DNA from: Sphagnum compactum
Taxonomy: Eukaryota > Bryophyta > Sphagnopsida > Sphagnales
NCBI GenBank assembly: GCA_965153455.1
Contig: OZ234501.1
Location: 10,912,001-10,976,000, forward strand
Reading direction: 5' to 3'
Length of the DNA stretch: 64,000 nucleotides
In this document: piece by piece, positions 47,656 through 60,565 of the stretch
Layout: every line of letters starts with the position of its first letter
Numbering within the stretch: the stretch's first letter is position 1
Position numbers and translations under genes: made by a program
The notes under the pieces: generated by a model
Seen by the model: the letters and a program-made list of their open reading frames with translations, nothing else
Databases searched by the model: none
Told to the model about the DNA's origin: nothing

Positions 47656-50600
47656 ATGGCATGGAGCTTTTTGTGCAGTGGAGCTTTCAAGAAGAGAGGG
47701 GGGGAGACATTTCGGTCCACGGTATCAACAGTTTCTGGAGTGCTTCTTGGAATTGCCATTGGAGTCTCATTCATGAAGGTAACATGGCTGTTATTGGGGT
47801 ATCAAATCTGAATCAGACCTTATGATGTTGTGTTGTAATTTGAGCCATTGTTGTCAGTTAGTGCTTTCTGCCATAATTGTTTATGAAATGAGTACACCCA
47901 TGTTTGTCAGCATCAAACATTGCTTTTGAGGAAATGTGAGAAACAGCAGCTGCCAGGCAGCTGGATGCAACAACTGAAATCCACATTGTTCAGGGGGCTA
48001 CACTATACTTTCCCACTGAAGTCAGCTCACTTCAATTCTTGTTGCCACAATGTGATGAGGCTACAAATGAATGAGTGTTTCAACATCCCTGGAAATGAAA
48101 TGGGTGCCTCAAGTATGAGATCTTAATAGTAATGTTCTCTTCTCCAAATGATCTGTGGATTTTGATGTAAAGTTGTTGTGCAGTTTGGCATTGTGTCCAA
48201 TATGGGTCCTTTTTTCAATCAGCAGGCTGCTGATGCTCAGGTCCAACTTCAGGTGTGTTTTTGGAAGTCAATAATTGAAGACTGCAGCTTTTGGATTTTT
48301 GGTAATGATCAGCCGGTTTGTATTCTGTACCCTGCTTCTCATACTGTAAGGTCACCTCGTATTGTACAGTTGGGGTTCAGTGTCATGTCTAACATCTCTT
48401 AGGTTGGGGCGGGTCATAAATCAGGAACAAGATGCTTGCAGATATGTCGCTTGCCCAGGAGCACAACCTGTGGGGACAGAGTCACTACCCGGGGACATAA
48501 TAGCCCCACTCTCTGATCTCTATCCTCGCAGATTATGGGGTAAACCAGAGGAGGTAAATGTCGGATCACATGTTGGGAGTGATGCTTTAAACCTCAGAAA
48601 GTCAGGGCCAGGGCTTAGGGTTCATGGTTTTTGAAAACCTTTTGACTTATGATTCCATGACATTTCCTACAGCAGCTTTTCAGTACAGTCAAGAATTTGG
48701 AAATTCAGGAAAGGCATATTCCTCCTCCTCAGGGAGCTGCTTTTTTTGTTTTTCAGGGCTTTGGACTGGATTCAAGGACTGACTTCACACAAGAACATCA
48801 TGACCTCTCCTTTACTCTTATTGATTGATGTGTGGCAGGATTTGCCTCACAGGCCTAAGTATCTACTCACACTCACTGTAGGCTTGAAGCAGAAGGACTT
48901 TGTTAACCAGTGTGTACGAAAGGTATGCTCTCTGGGTCTTGTGGGATCGTCTGGTAATGTACCCACTTGCTGCAGTTCGTAGTAGGTCTCAGAGCTACTT
49001 GCAGTTTCTGCATAGGTAGAGAGCATGGTCTCAAAGTTTTATAAGCATCTCAGAGCTAGCTTTGAAGTTAGTCTCATGATTGATTTGAGTGAGTAATGAG
49101 TTCCAGATGCATTTTTACCCTACATATCTCAATTTATGATGCGCATTCCTATGTAGTTTTCAAAGGAATGGCAAATTCTCCTGTTCCATTATGATGGGCA
49201 TGTTAGCGAATGGGATGATTTGGATTGGTCTGCAACTGCCATACACATCAGCACCCACAGTCAGGCAAAGTGGTAAACAATTCTTGCACCCATTGTTAAT
49301 GTCTTGAAAGAGAGATTATAATGTAAACTCAGGTTCAAGTACTACAAAGGTTGTCCATTTTCACATTCTACTTTCAACCTTATTCTGTGTTTGTGAAATG
49401 TTATATTAAGTTTCTTATTCCCCAAGATGGGTGAGCCTGGATCTAAGAATTCCACAAGAAAAAACCATGAAAAAAAAGAATATGTTGATTTGATGAGCTG
49501 GGAATTAGAATTTTCAACTTTATCACAGACGGCAGCAGTGAATTGTTGTGCAAAATTTCATGTGACAAAGTCATGTCAGCAGATCCAATAAAGATCTTTG
49601 TCAAGCACATTCAATAACCTTGAAGGCTTGTTTGTTTGTATAAATGGGAAATTGATTTTCCTTTTGAGATGAGATGTTGAGAACATTGAGTTGATGTTGT
49701 AAGTGTAGAGCACTGATGGGCTCATTCTGCTGCAGGTGGTATGCTAAGAGGTTTTTGCACCCTGATATTGTGGAGCCCTATGAGTACATTTTCATTTGGG
49801 ATGAGGACTTGGATGTGACGCATTTTGATGCTGAGAAGTATGTTTTGATCCAATTCCTCATCTGTATACACAGGAGTGATGTCTTTTTGACTCAATTCAG
49901 AACTTAGTTAACTCTGGGTTTCATATTTCCATCTAGGTGTTTTTAGAGCTCCCAAAAAGGCACTGAAGGCAAAGATCAAGGCATGATCACTGGTGGTGGT
50001 GGTTTGAGTTGCCACCCAAGGTTTAGGGTTTAGGTTGGGTTTAGGAGATCTCAGTATTACTACAATATATGTTAAGACATCAAGTGGATCTCACAGGGAT
50101 GGAATTGTACCTGGGGTCTGAATATCAATGGGTGTTCGTTTGGATTGCAGATATGTAGAGTTGATTAAAAATCATGGGCTCGAGATATCACAACCAGGAC
50201 TTGAGCCAGGTCAAGGTTTGACTTGGGAAATGACTAAACGTCAGGTTGACACTGAAGTCCACAAGTAAGCAGTAATATTGTTATCGTCTTTCCCAAAGCT
50301 CCACGAATAAGCCAAGTTCATGATAAAATTCTTGCCTTCTTTTTTCTTTCTGACATTTGCTCGTTCAGAGGAACAATGGAGCAGGATGGTTGGTGTCGAG
50401 ATCCCCATAAGCCCCCATGTGCAGGGTACGTCTTCCACTAATGCTTCAACTTTCACTAGATGGTCACCAATGAAGTTGTCCGCATGAGCTTCCCATGTTT
50501 GACAAGATGGATTCAACCTAGTCATTTTCATGGTTTGCAGGTTTGTAGAGATAATGGCACCTGTGTTTTCTCGAAAAGCATGGCGATGCATTTGGCACAT

Positions 50601-51867
50601 GATACAGGTATCAGAAGTGTATGGTTTGTAGGAAGGCTTCATCACCTTTGGTGTGAATGGCTATTGTAGCAGCAGTCTTCATCTCTTTGGTCAATATTGA
50701 AGCTTGTTCCTTCATCACAAGGCTTGTTAGCACTAGGAGTGGCCACAAATCTATCATAGGATAGTTGAAATGTGATAGATCAGAGTTTGGTTTTGCTCAC
50801 TTTTTTATTTTATCTATTTTGGTCAAATGGGGTCAATATGATAAATCCTCAAGCTATGTCCTAGGGTTTGGGTTTAAGGTTTAGGTTTTGCTATGGTGGC
50901 TGCCCATGATCATCTAGTCGATAAGGAATGGCTTAAAAAGGACTGTGTGAGTGCAGAATGATCTAGTGCATGGGTGGGGCTTAGACTTCAGTCTACAACG
51001 TTGTGTTCAGGTGAGCAATGCCTCTTGTACCTGCACACTCTTCATAGAGCAGCCTTCCTGATTGGCTACTTATTATTGGATTGAGATTTTTATCCAATGA
51101 CAATAGTGTGACTCAGTTTGAGGGAAGGCTGCCCTGTGCTAGCACCTTATGTGGTTTGAATGAATGATGCATTTGACACCCGATTGATGCTTAAACATGA
51201 GGAGAGATGTCATGACAGCCAGCACATGAGAAGATAGGGGTAGTGGATGCACAATGGGTGCGGCATAGAGTTGTTCCATCCCTGGGAAATCAGGTGTGTT
51301 CCTGCCATTTGGGCTACTCCTATCCTACTACCATTTCATTCTGTTTGCATGTTTCCTCCTTGACAATGCTGCCTCTATGATTTATATCCATGATATTTTG
51401 CTTTGATTTGGTTATGGTTCTCTAGAGATTTGTTGCCAGAAACCAGATGTAGGTGCTGACATCTGTTGAATTCCTTTTGGCTGGATAGGCAGAACTGGAC
51501 AAGAGCAAGCCAGTTGGGGAACGGGTAATGCTCTCTGCTCCATCTCACAAAGCATTGAACATTTTGTATCATAGATGAAGAAGTCTGGGCTAACCTCCCA
51601 ATTCAATGACCTGAGTCTCCATAACATTCACCCACTTACCCGAGTACCATTTAAGACAACCTGCAGAGCTATTCTTCTGCATTGTTGTGGTTGAAATGAC
51701 GGTTTTGAGGATGAGAAGCATCAAATGGATGATGGGAGTGGTGGGTTATGATGATGCAGGTGCGGGACAGATGCCGGTATGAATGGAGTCTATATGCTAA
51801 TCGTTGGAGGATGGCAGACAGAAAGCAAAAGCTAGAAAATGAAACAAATGAGAAAGAGGAAACTTGA
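47656..51867 (+). CDS. DUF707 family protein
   Basis: DUF707 proteins are plant proteins with an N-terminal membrane anchor and a conserved, glycosyltransferase-like lumenal domain of unproven function. Exons supported are 47656-47778, 48184-48252 (tentative), 48403 or 48442 to 48553, 48839-48922, 49157-49272, 49736-49837, 50151-50264, 50369-50425, 50541-50607, 50957-51010, 51219-51293, 51489-51524 and 51760-51867. From 48839 on all phases match. The anchor reads VSGVLLGIAIGVSF; the conserved core has LYPRRLWGKPEE, RPKYLLTLTVGLKQK, ILLFHYDG...EWDDLDW, WWYAKRFLHPDIVEPYEYIF with IWDEDLDV, HGLEISQPGLEP, FVEIMAPVFSRKAWRCIWHM, NDLVHGWGLDF and EKIGVVDAQWV. The DED in IWDEDL resembles a metal-binding motif. 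The end is a charged RWRMADRKQKLENE helix. The variable linker between 47779 and 48403 is unresolved: known exons there do not join in phase, so at least one small exon is missing. Confidence 0.92.
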
Positions 51868-54800
51868 GTAGCCAAACAATGCTCTTTTTTTCCTTCAGCA
51901 GGGTCCCATTTACACTGCTATTCCTTCAGGCAACCCCCATTCTTATTTTTCTTAGTTACAAACAGTTTTGCAAAATTGCATTAACATTTGTATGACAGTT
52001 TCCTCAAAGCTTACATTCAAGATGGTAACATCATTTGAAGGAGTTGTTGCCATGCAAACTTTGATTTCCAGAAGAGAGTTTTGTTTGTGCAGGTTCAGTC
52101 GGCATTAGAAGGTGATTGCAAATGTTGCTTGTATATTGTTGAAAAACTAATCGTTTGCAATTGGGTCCACGTATTGATGTCCATGATATGAATATAGCAA
52201 CTTAGATTTTTGGTCATTTGTGCATCACATCAACAAGTCATGCTTAATGAAAATTTATTTTAGCGATGAATTATGCACAATATGATCCACGAGGAGCTCC
52301 GCAAACCTCAATACCAAGTTCCATATTAGACATGGCCAAAATCCCACAATTGTGTGAAATTATGTGACCTACTTGAGAGATATCAAATGAGGACAATTTG
52401 TCAATGTTGTTGAATTTTATGACTTTGTATATTGGAAAGGCCATGGCTTGATGACTTTCCCATCTTTTGTAACTTAAGATATTGAAGGTCGCATTGCTTG
52501 ACATCTAGAGTTTCAAAGTGAAAAAGATCATGTATGTTAATCTTTGTAGCCTTCATTAGAACTCAATCTATTATTAATTTTGGCCATAATTTGGAAAACT
52601 ATTTGAAATGCAATTAGTTTTTTACCCAAGCATGCATTTCAATGGGATTTGTTGCCTCAAAACTATCGACTGTAAAATAAGTTTAAGAAATTGGCATATA
52701 TCACAATGATTGTTGGGAGTAGTTCCATAGGGATTTAAGTTTAAGCCCATATCATGTACAAAGAGAGACAACATGTGATGTAAATAAGATTGGTTTGTAG
52801 CTTAGGATGGGCCCAAACCAAACCAATGTTGTCTAGTTCTTGATTTCAAAACGAACCTTTGATGTGGGTTCTAACTCGTTTTCTTGTTTTCGTTTTGATG
52901 GAAGCTTTAATCCAATCCTGAGATCGGTTTTTTGGATTCTAAAACCTCTAGTTCTAGTTATTTTCACAAAGAGTTTAAAGCTAGTTTGGTTTAAATTTAA
53001 GTTTGGTTCCATCTCCATTACACACAACTAAACAAAAAAAATTATATGTAATATTAGTTTATTCAACTAATGCCCATAGTTTAAGATAGAGATTATGTGG
53101 TATTAATTATGTACAACCAATCAAATGCATAATTTGCTTAAAATGTAAGGCCAAGCGTATATTTTTCTTAATAAAGTTGTATTTATCCATCTAGAAAACT
53201 TGAACCTATTTAAAATGGGGTAGCACCTCAAGTTTTAGGTTCTAATTCAATTTTGAAAAAAGGTAAATTACCTAATTAAGTTCTAATTGCAATTCCAACA
53301 AAACTTGGAACCTCCAATTCAAAGACCCTAAAACTTCATGTATAACCTAAACATGAACTTGCAAACATTAATCCAAACCTATGAAAGTGTTTTGGAAATA
53401 AGGTCCTTCTATCAAATGAATTAAAATGTCACAAGCACAAAAACATAACATGACATGGGTTAAAATCACGCACATTCTTAAAGTTTGGTCTTCATGTGAA
53501 TTACATTTAATGGGGAACTCATCACACACGTTGAAACTTCACCTTATAAGGATCACCCATTTGAACTTCTTTCTTGAGCATTTCAACCGCTTCAACACTC
53601 TTGAGTTTAAAATAATACAAACTTGATCAAACACAAGTCCCAATGAGTGAGAATGAAAATGAAAAAACAATTAATGCCCATCTCACAACTCTTTTAACTA
53701 CTAAAATAGTCAATAATTAGCTATATTTTTCATCAAGGCATAATACACATTCATTTATCAAATCATGTTATCTATTAGTATTATAGAATATGCAATCTTC
53801 TTGGGAATGAACTTTTGCATTATTTGGCATCTTCCCCATATGATTTAACATGTTTGACAAATATAAAGTTCAAGTAGTTGACCCTTTTCTATACCTAATA
53901 CGTTACTAACCCAAAATAATTAGTTTCATACTTAATCAATTCATACACATATTAGTCCGATAAGGTTTGTATTTAAAACATTCAAATGCATTGATTGTAA
54001 GGTTGTTATTTCATTTTTGTATTGATGCCATTCTTTACTCAATATTTACCTCAATTGTGGATGGTTGTTTTGTCTAGTGTGATGATTGAAAGGGTTTTGA
54101 AGCTTTTAGATATCATCAAAAAAAGTTAATGAACATTTTTTCAGCTTTCTTTGTGACATAGACATTCAATGAGATCCCATTGCAAATCACAGTATAACTA
54201 ACTAGTTTCTAATGTTTTTAGAAAGATTTTTCCTTATATTTTTGGAGTGGTATATAAAACATCCATAATCTATGTGTTCAAGTATTTGCAATTGTTAGTT
54301 AACTATCAAGGTTTGTGACATTTTTCACAATTTGTAGGTTGGAATTTGAAATCAAATGAAGCAAGGGATTTAATTATAGCATGTTCAGACTAATCTTTTA
54401 AATGGCCAACAATGAAGGTCAAGCCAGCCATTTTGTCCCAACACATAAAGCAAATGATAACACTAAAAAACACACATATATTTCCTACTCAAACTTTCTC
54501 CTTTGGCTATGAAATAAGAAATATTCCACTAACTACAAATCGTGAAGCAACATGGTTATGTTTTTTTTTTCATGTCCAAGCAAAGTCTCAAAGATAGTAG
54601 GTTGAAGATGATGAGTTATTAAGCTTGGAGACATTAAAAAAAAAAGTAGCTAGATTAAACATTCATCTAATTGTGAGAAGTCATGCAAGCACATGAATGT
54701 AATTCCTTCACAAATAAATTATTCAAAACATGGAAGTTTTATATGAATCTGACTTTATCTTTTTTCAACTACAAATGAAGAACACACCATAAAAAAAAGA

Positions 54801-55620
54801 CAAATTTATTTATTTATCTATTTAACCACAAAAAATCAAAATTCTAAAAGTTTTTCAGTAATTTTGTTCCGTTAAAAAACATGAAATATTATTTACTATA
54901 TATATATATATTTATTTATTCTACATGAAAAATAAGGTATCAAATATTCTTTGTATGAATCATGGAATTATGAAATCCTTATTTATATGGTTTTTATTTA
55001 TCATTTCTAGTTTTCACTAATGTGATTGGTGATGATAATGAAGAGGTAAAAAAAAATTTGTGTCCACAAGCATCTTTTTATGTCTTTAGGGTATCTTTTC
55101 ATGATTTATAGAACTTATGTTAACCTTTCATAATCTTCACATCATTTTTTTGTAATTATCTATATTCTTCCCATTCTCTTTTAAGGCAGCCAAGGTTGAT
55201 TTTGCTTTTTTCTAGCTATTGTATCCAATTAACTCACATGAAAATTTAAAATATACATTTTTAAATTTTTAAAACATTGAATTATGTTGCATGTGAATAT
55301 TGTTCCTTTTTATCACTTCAAATTGGATAGTCTTTAAGAATATTTCATGCCCAGTATTTGGATTTGATTCATAAAAAGATAATCTTACATTAGAAAAATT
55401 CATGTTATATATTGAAAATCACCTAGGGGATTCATTAAGAGGTTCATCAAAAAACTTCCTAAAAGTTTCCTTAGGGAACTCCCTTAGTAGCTTTTTCATG
55501 TATGTCTTATTAAAATTAACACCATTTGAAGGAATAGTCCATTGTGCAAAATTTCACATTATAGTATTCCCTAGGAACTATCTCAAGAAATATGACCAGA
55601 TGTTTCTTGAGGAATTTGTT
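51868..55620. other. AT-rich gene-free stretch downstream of the DUF707 gene
   Basis: After the DUF707 3' region (to about 52150) base composition drops to AT-rich desert. Short frames match nothing known. An AT run (54896-54911) and GGAACTT/AACTCC words are present; no RNA gene was seen. Confidence 0.55.
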
Positions 55621-55627
55621 GGGGGAA

Positions 55628-56076
55628 GCTAGTCTTTTTTGTTGCAATTTTGAGTCAAATATTCCTCAAGAAATATTACTAAAGGAACTCGAAGGAAAAT
55701 CTTCAAATAATCTCTCACATAAGTTCCCCAAGGATGTTTTCTTCATTTGAAAAAATTGCTTTATCCCACAAACTTCACCTAATGAGAAGTATTGAACGAT
55801 ACTAAATACTTTGGTTGAACATATATGATAACTAGTCATAAACATGTTTGGTCTTGCAAGTGTCATTTAAAACTTTACGCATAAAACTAGCAATCATGAC
55901 CAAATAGATGGAAGGCTAATTTTTTTGTTGTAATTTCAAGTCAAGTGTTCTTCAAGGAACATTTGGGAACATTTCAAAATGAAGTTTCATCCAAGGTGTT
56001 CCTTGGAGAAATTTCCACCCATGCCTCTTGAAGCTAGCACCACACCTTATCCCATAAGATTCACCCAAAAGGAAGC
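55628..56076. repeat. diverged direct repeat pair, spacing about 287 bp
   Basis: Units 55628-55789 and 55915-56076 share GCTARTYTTTTTTGTTG, a CAAGTCAA/GAGTCAAAT block, CCAAGG, TTATCCCAYAA and TTCACC-AA-GGAAGC-like ends. TTCCTYAAGG words recur through 55430-56400. This is probably a decayed transposon family. Confidence 0.55.
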
Positions 56077-58201
56077 ACTTCCCTATTAAATTTTTTGGGG
56101 GAATTAAACTAATCATTATCATCTTGTTCATTGGTCCCAAAGTGACAAGATTAACATTGAATGAAATGTTAATCCACATCCTTTTAGGTTGTTTAATGCC
56201 AATTTTTGAAGAAAACTTTAAATAATAATGCACTAAAGAAAATTCCAATTAAAAATGTGTCACAATTTTGAGATTAATATTCCCCAAGAAACTTCCCCTT
56301 CATGGGAGTAGATGTTAGGGTATGGTTTCCCCATTGAAGTGATTATGACCTTAAACCTCAAGAAGAAATGTTGAAAGACTTCCCTAGGGAGAAGGCTTGT
56401 ACACAAATGAAATGTTCATTTTTATTTCTTTGGTAGCCTAAATGGAAAAGGCCAATCCCTTTCCCATGAAAAAGGGTAAATTATTTCAATTTATTGAGGA
56501 GTGGTGTAATAAAAATTGAATATAGGAAGGCGAATATTACTAACGTTTATGTCAATTATGTAAATTTGCATGAAGATTTAGAGTAATTAGTTTAATGCAA
56601 CCTATGCTTGAGACGCATGTGACTAATTCTTGGGTTGGGAATGAAGATCAACACACTTTGATTAAAATTTCATGCAGTCAAAAAAATTTAAACTCCCTCT
56701 CAAGGTTGCTTAGTTATTGCCATCGACATCAATGGCAAGGACATTGCCAAGGGGATGGCACACCCTTTACCTCCAGTCTGGACTTTGAAACTTGTATTTT
56801 TCCTTGTATGTGCTTGAATTTCACCATAACTTGACCTTGTAGGTAATCATTCTTTTTCACAATGTCAAATATACCATTAGTAACCATCAAGATTTGATTG
56901 GTGATCAACCATGAAGGAGTCAATGGTGTGAAGGGTGTCGGTGGATTTGATCTAGCCATGCTTTTGGGGCTTTTGGTTGTTGTGAAATGATTTAAACTCA
57001 ATTGGATCAATTATTTCAATGGATGTCTTGCTAAGAGATGAGATGTTTTGCAATGTGTTAAGTCCACCCATTGTTGTCAACTAAGACACACATCAATAAT
57101 TATAATCTTAGGTGGAAGGTGATTAAGCCGCAATTTCATTGGAACAACAATATGGTGTTTGCAATGTTCCATGCCCATGAAGGGCAATCCAAGAAACCCA
57201 CTAACAATTAAGATTGTAGATTCTATAAATGATAGCATTGTGTGATTGTAATTGAACCCTTGTTAGTACTATATTTCTTTTTTTTGGGTGATGATGTGCA
57301 AATGGGGGATTTTTTTAACCAACCACCATGCATTCAACAAACGTTATTTTGCCATGTTGAAAGAAGCCTCCCCATTCCAACATGCCTACATACACATAAT
57401 GAATGAAAATATTTGGAACTAGTTGGTGATTTGATTGATCCAATCACCTCCCCTTTAACTTGCATTTTGTGATTTTAAGCATGGGACTTTCAAATTCCCA
57501 TAATAGGTTTTAATAACAACATGTGTGTCTTGGTTGGCATGCAATATGTTTCAAACACTTCTGCACCACATCATGACTTTGAGTTCACATAGTATGCAAA
57601 TTCATGTAATTAAAAAAACCTCAATATAAGGGTATTCGGTTTGGAGTTGGGAAAGTTGGTATAAAGCCTTTCTCCCCATTGCTCTTCATGTTAGATGAAT
57701 CTTTTGGTCCATGTCACAATGCCTTTTAGGAACATGACATCTCCCACAATTCTAGTAACATTGACATGAACCATAGGATCCACTAATTTTTTAAAAGATT
57801 GTTTGAACAATGTGTTGACGAACATGCCAATGGCAAAAGAAAACCTTGGAATTTAAAAGCCCTACACATGCCACAACTTTCATAAAGAAAAGAACAAGAA
57901 GCTTTTGAGATGAGATATAAGTGATGCAATTTGAACAACTTCATGTGTTCCTTGGAGAGTTTTTCCATGGAAGTCATATGTTTGGTTCCTTTGGCCCTTT
58001 TTGATTTTCTTCCCTTAGAGTTTCCCAAGGAAATCATGGGGTATGGCATGGGAGATACATTAATTATTGCATGTATTAATTGTCCAAGAGGTTCTTAAGG
58101 AATGTGTGGTTGAAGAAAATTGAGGATGTCATTTCTTTGACATGTTTTTTCAAGATGTCATTTCGATGCTTCCTTGAGATTTCCTTTACATGTTTTCTTA
58201 G

Positions 58202-58248
<47 letters not shown>

Positions 58249-60240
58249 CCCAAATAAAATAAGATAATATTTAATGGTGTTGATCATATTTGCATCAAAA
58301 TCAATATCAACTATGAAAACATTTAGACTTTGTTATTGGGCATACTTTGCTTCATTTTCTTCTTCACTACTATTAGCCACAGTTGGACATCCATATTTCC
58401 TTCCAAGTTAATATGATCAAGAAAAATTCCATGTTGCCCTTCATTAAAAATTGTCAATAACAAAAATTAAAGAAAAAGAAGAAAAATTCCAATCAGAATT
58501 TTAAGACAATAAATTTTCATTGTAGGGTCCAAATAGGATAAAAAGGACCATTAACAAAAATCAAAGAGTTCTTGAATAGTCTTGATAAGATGATATGGCA
58601 ACACGAGATTGGTCAAACAATGATGAGATAATGTTGAATGATAATTAATGTTTCAACAATATTTTATTATTGATTCACATTATTAGAAAATATTGGTTAC
58701 TTTAAAAATATGTGAAAATATATTTTATATTCATTAAATTACTTTCAAACTTATATAGATGCTAAATTGATATATTACAAATGGCACATCACAAATACAA
58801 CACACACTTTTCAAAATAAATTTGCAAACATGCTAGGTAAACATTGATTATTTTATTAAAATGGTTGTTTTGTTTATGTTTGCACCATGTACAAGAAAAG
58901 TAGAAAAGGTCATTCATCATATCTTCTTCTCATTTGTCCCAAATGTTGCATCACAAGCAACAACCTTGTGATGGCCCAAATTTATCATGAATATTTTTTG
59001 GTTGGGGGTTTGGATTCCAACATTGAACTTGAGGTCATAGAATGATGCATTGATTAATTTCCATTGAAAGTAAGAAAATGAATTAAGATTTGCATCTACC
59101 CATAGTCTAATGTTGGTTGAAACATTCCTGAAGTCATTTGTACTCTAAACTAACATCCATATCCATAACATTACAAATATCATGCAAAAACACATAATGA
59201 TTTCATGTTCATGATTCACATATGGGGTCATGCTTTAAACATCAATGTTCATGTTTTGTCATGATTTATGTAGTGGCAATAGAAGAAATGTGGGGATATG
59301 CAACCGTCCTATTTGCGACTACATGCGACTATGTGTCATTTGCAATTACTTTGCAACTACTTACCAGCTTCACCAAATTTGGTAAGGATTTGCAACTATA
59401 TTGCGACTAATGTGCAATTACTATCTTCTTCATCCTTCTATGTAAATGCTTCTAAGATTATACTCATCCATGAATAAGCCCCCATGGCGCATTAGTTCCA
59501 TGTGTAACCAAAATTTAGTCACAAATTGTTGTACAATGTGTATTATGGGCATGATAAGCATACATATTTGAAGTTGTACAATTACAAAATCTATTTATAT
59601 TTATTATGAACATTATCAACATATTTGTAGGGGTTTAATGTAAAGTTTTTGTGAAAAGTACATGAAGGGTATATTAAAGGTGTAGGAAAAAATAAAGGTT
59701 TATATATATTTTTCTTATCAATAATTATAATGGAAATTTTAAATTTGTAATAATTATTAAATTAATAGTAACTAGTTATTAATAGTTGATAATTAGTAGT
59801 TAATGGTTAATATTCTAAAAATTCGGAATTAAATATTAGTCAAATTCAATAATATTAATATTAATATATTATTAATTTAATAATAGTAAATTAATAGCTA
59901 GTTGAAATTTAATATTAAATTAATTGATAATTATTCCATCATTAAAATTAAATACGAGTGAATAAAATACATTTAATTATTATTAATTGATATTTAATAT
60001 TGAATCATAATAAATTCTAATTGTTTATTGATTATTTAAACATTATTTAAATACTGATCAATTAAATATTTTATTACGTAATTCAGAATTAAATATTATT
60101 TAAGTTTTTAAATTGCTAATATTAACTAGTTATTCATTTAATATTAATTAATCAATAAAAAGTTAAAATTTAATACTCAATTAATTTAAACTAAAAAATC
60201 ATAATTATTTATTCATTAAGATTAAATACTTATTAATAAA
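56077..60240. other. AT-rich gene-free stretch
   Basis: No coding exon was recognised. It holds an AT dinucleotide run of about 37 bases (58208-58244), a zone of GCGACTA/GCAACTA words (59310-59420), and from 59700 on a very AT-rich block of TTAATAAT-type words. Confidence 0.55.
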
Positions 60241-60249
60241 CAAAAAAAG

Positions 60250-60565
60250 TTATTAATCGATTGAGATTACATACTAAATCTATTATTGTTATTATTTAGT
60301 CATTAAGATTTAATACTACTTAATAAACTAGAACTAATTATTAATTGATTCATGTTACATATTAAATAGATTATAATTACTAATTAATCAATTAGTCATT
60401 AAGATTAAATACTACTTAAATAAACTAAAACTAGTTATGAATTGATTGATGTTACATATTAAATAAATTATAAGTATTAATTTATTGTTTAATCATTGAG
60501 ATTAAATACTACTTAATAAACTAGAACTAGTTATTAATCGATTGATATTACAAATTAAATAGACC
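60250..60565. repeat. AT-rich minisatellite, about four units of 88-97 bp
   Basis: Units start at 60250, 60338, 60435 and 60531 with TTATKAATYGATTGATRTTAC. Each holds ATTAAATACTACTTAATAAAC and ARAACTAGTTAT. Earlier partial copies fade out upstream. Confidence 0.8.
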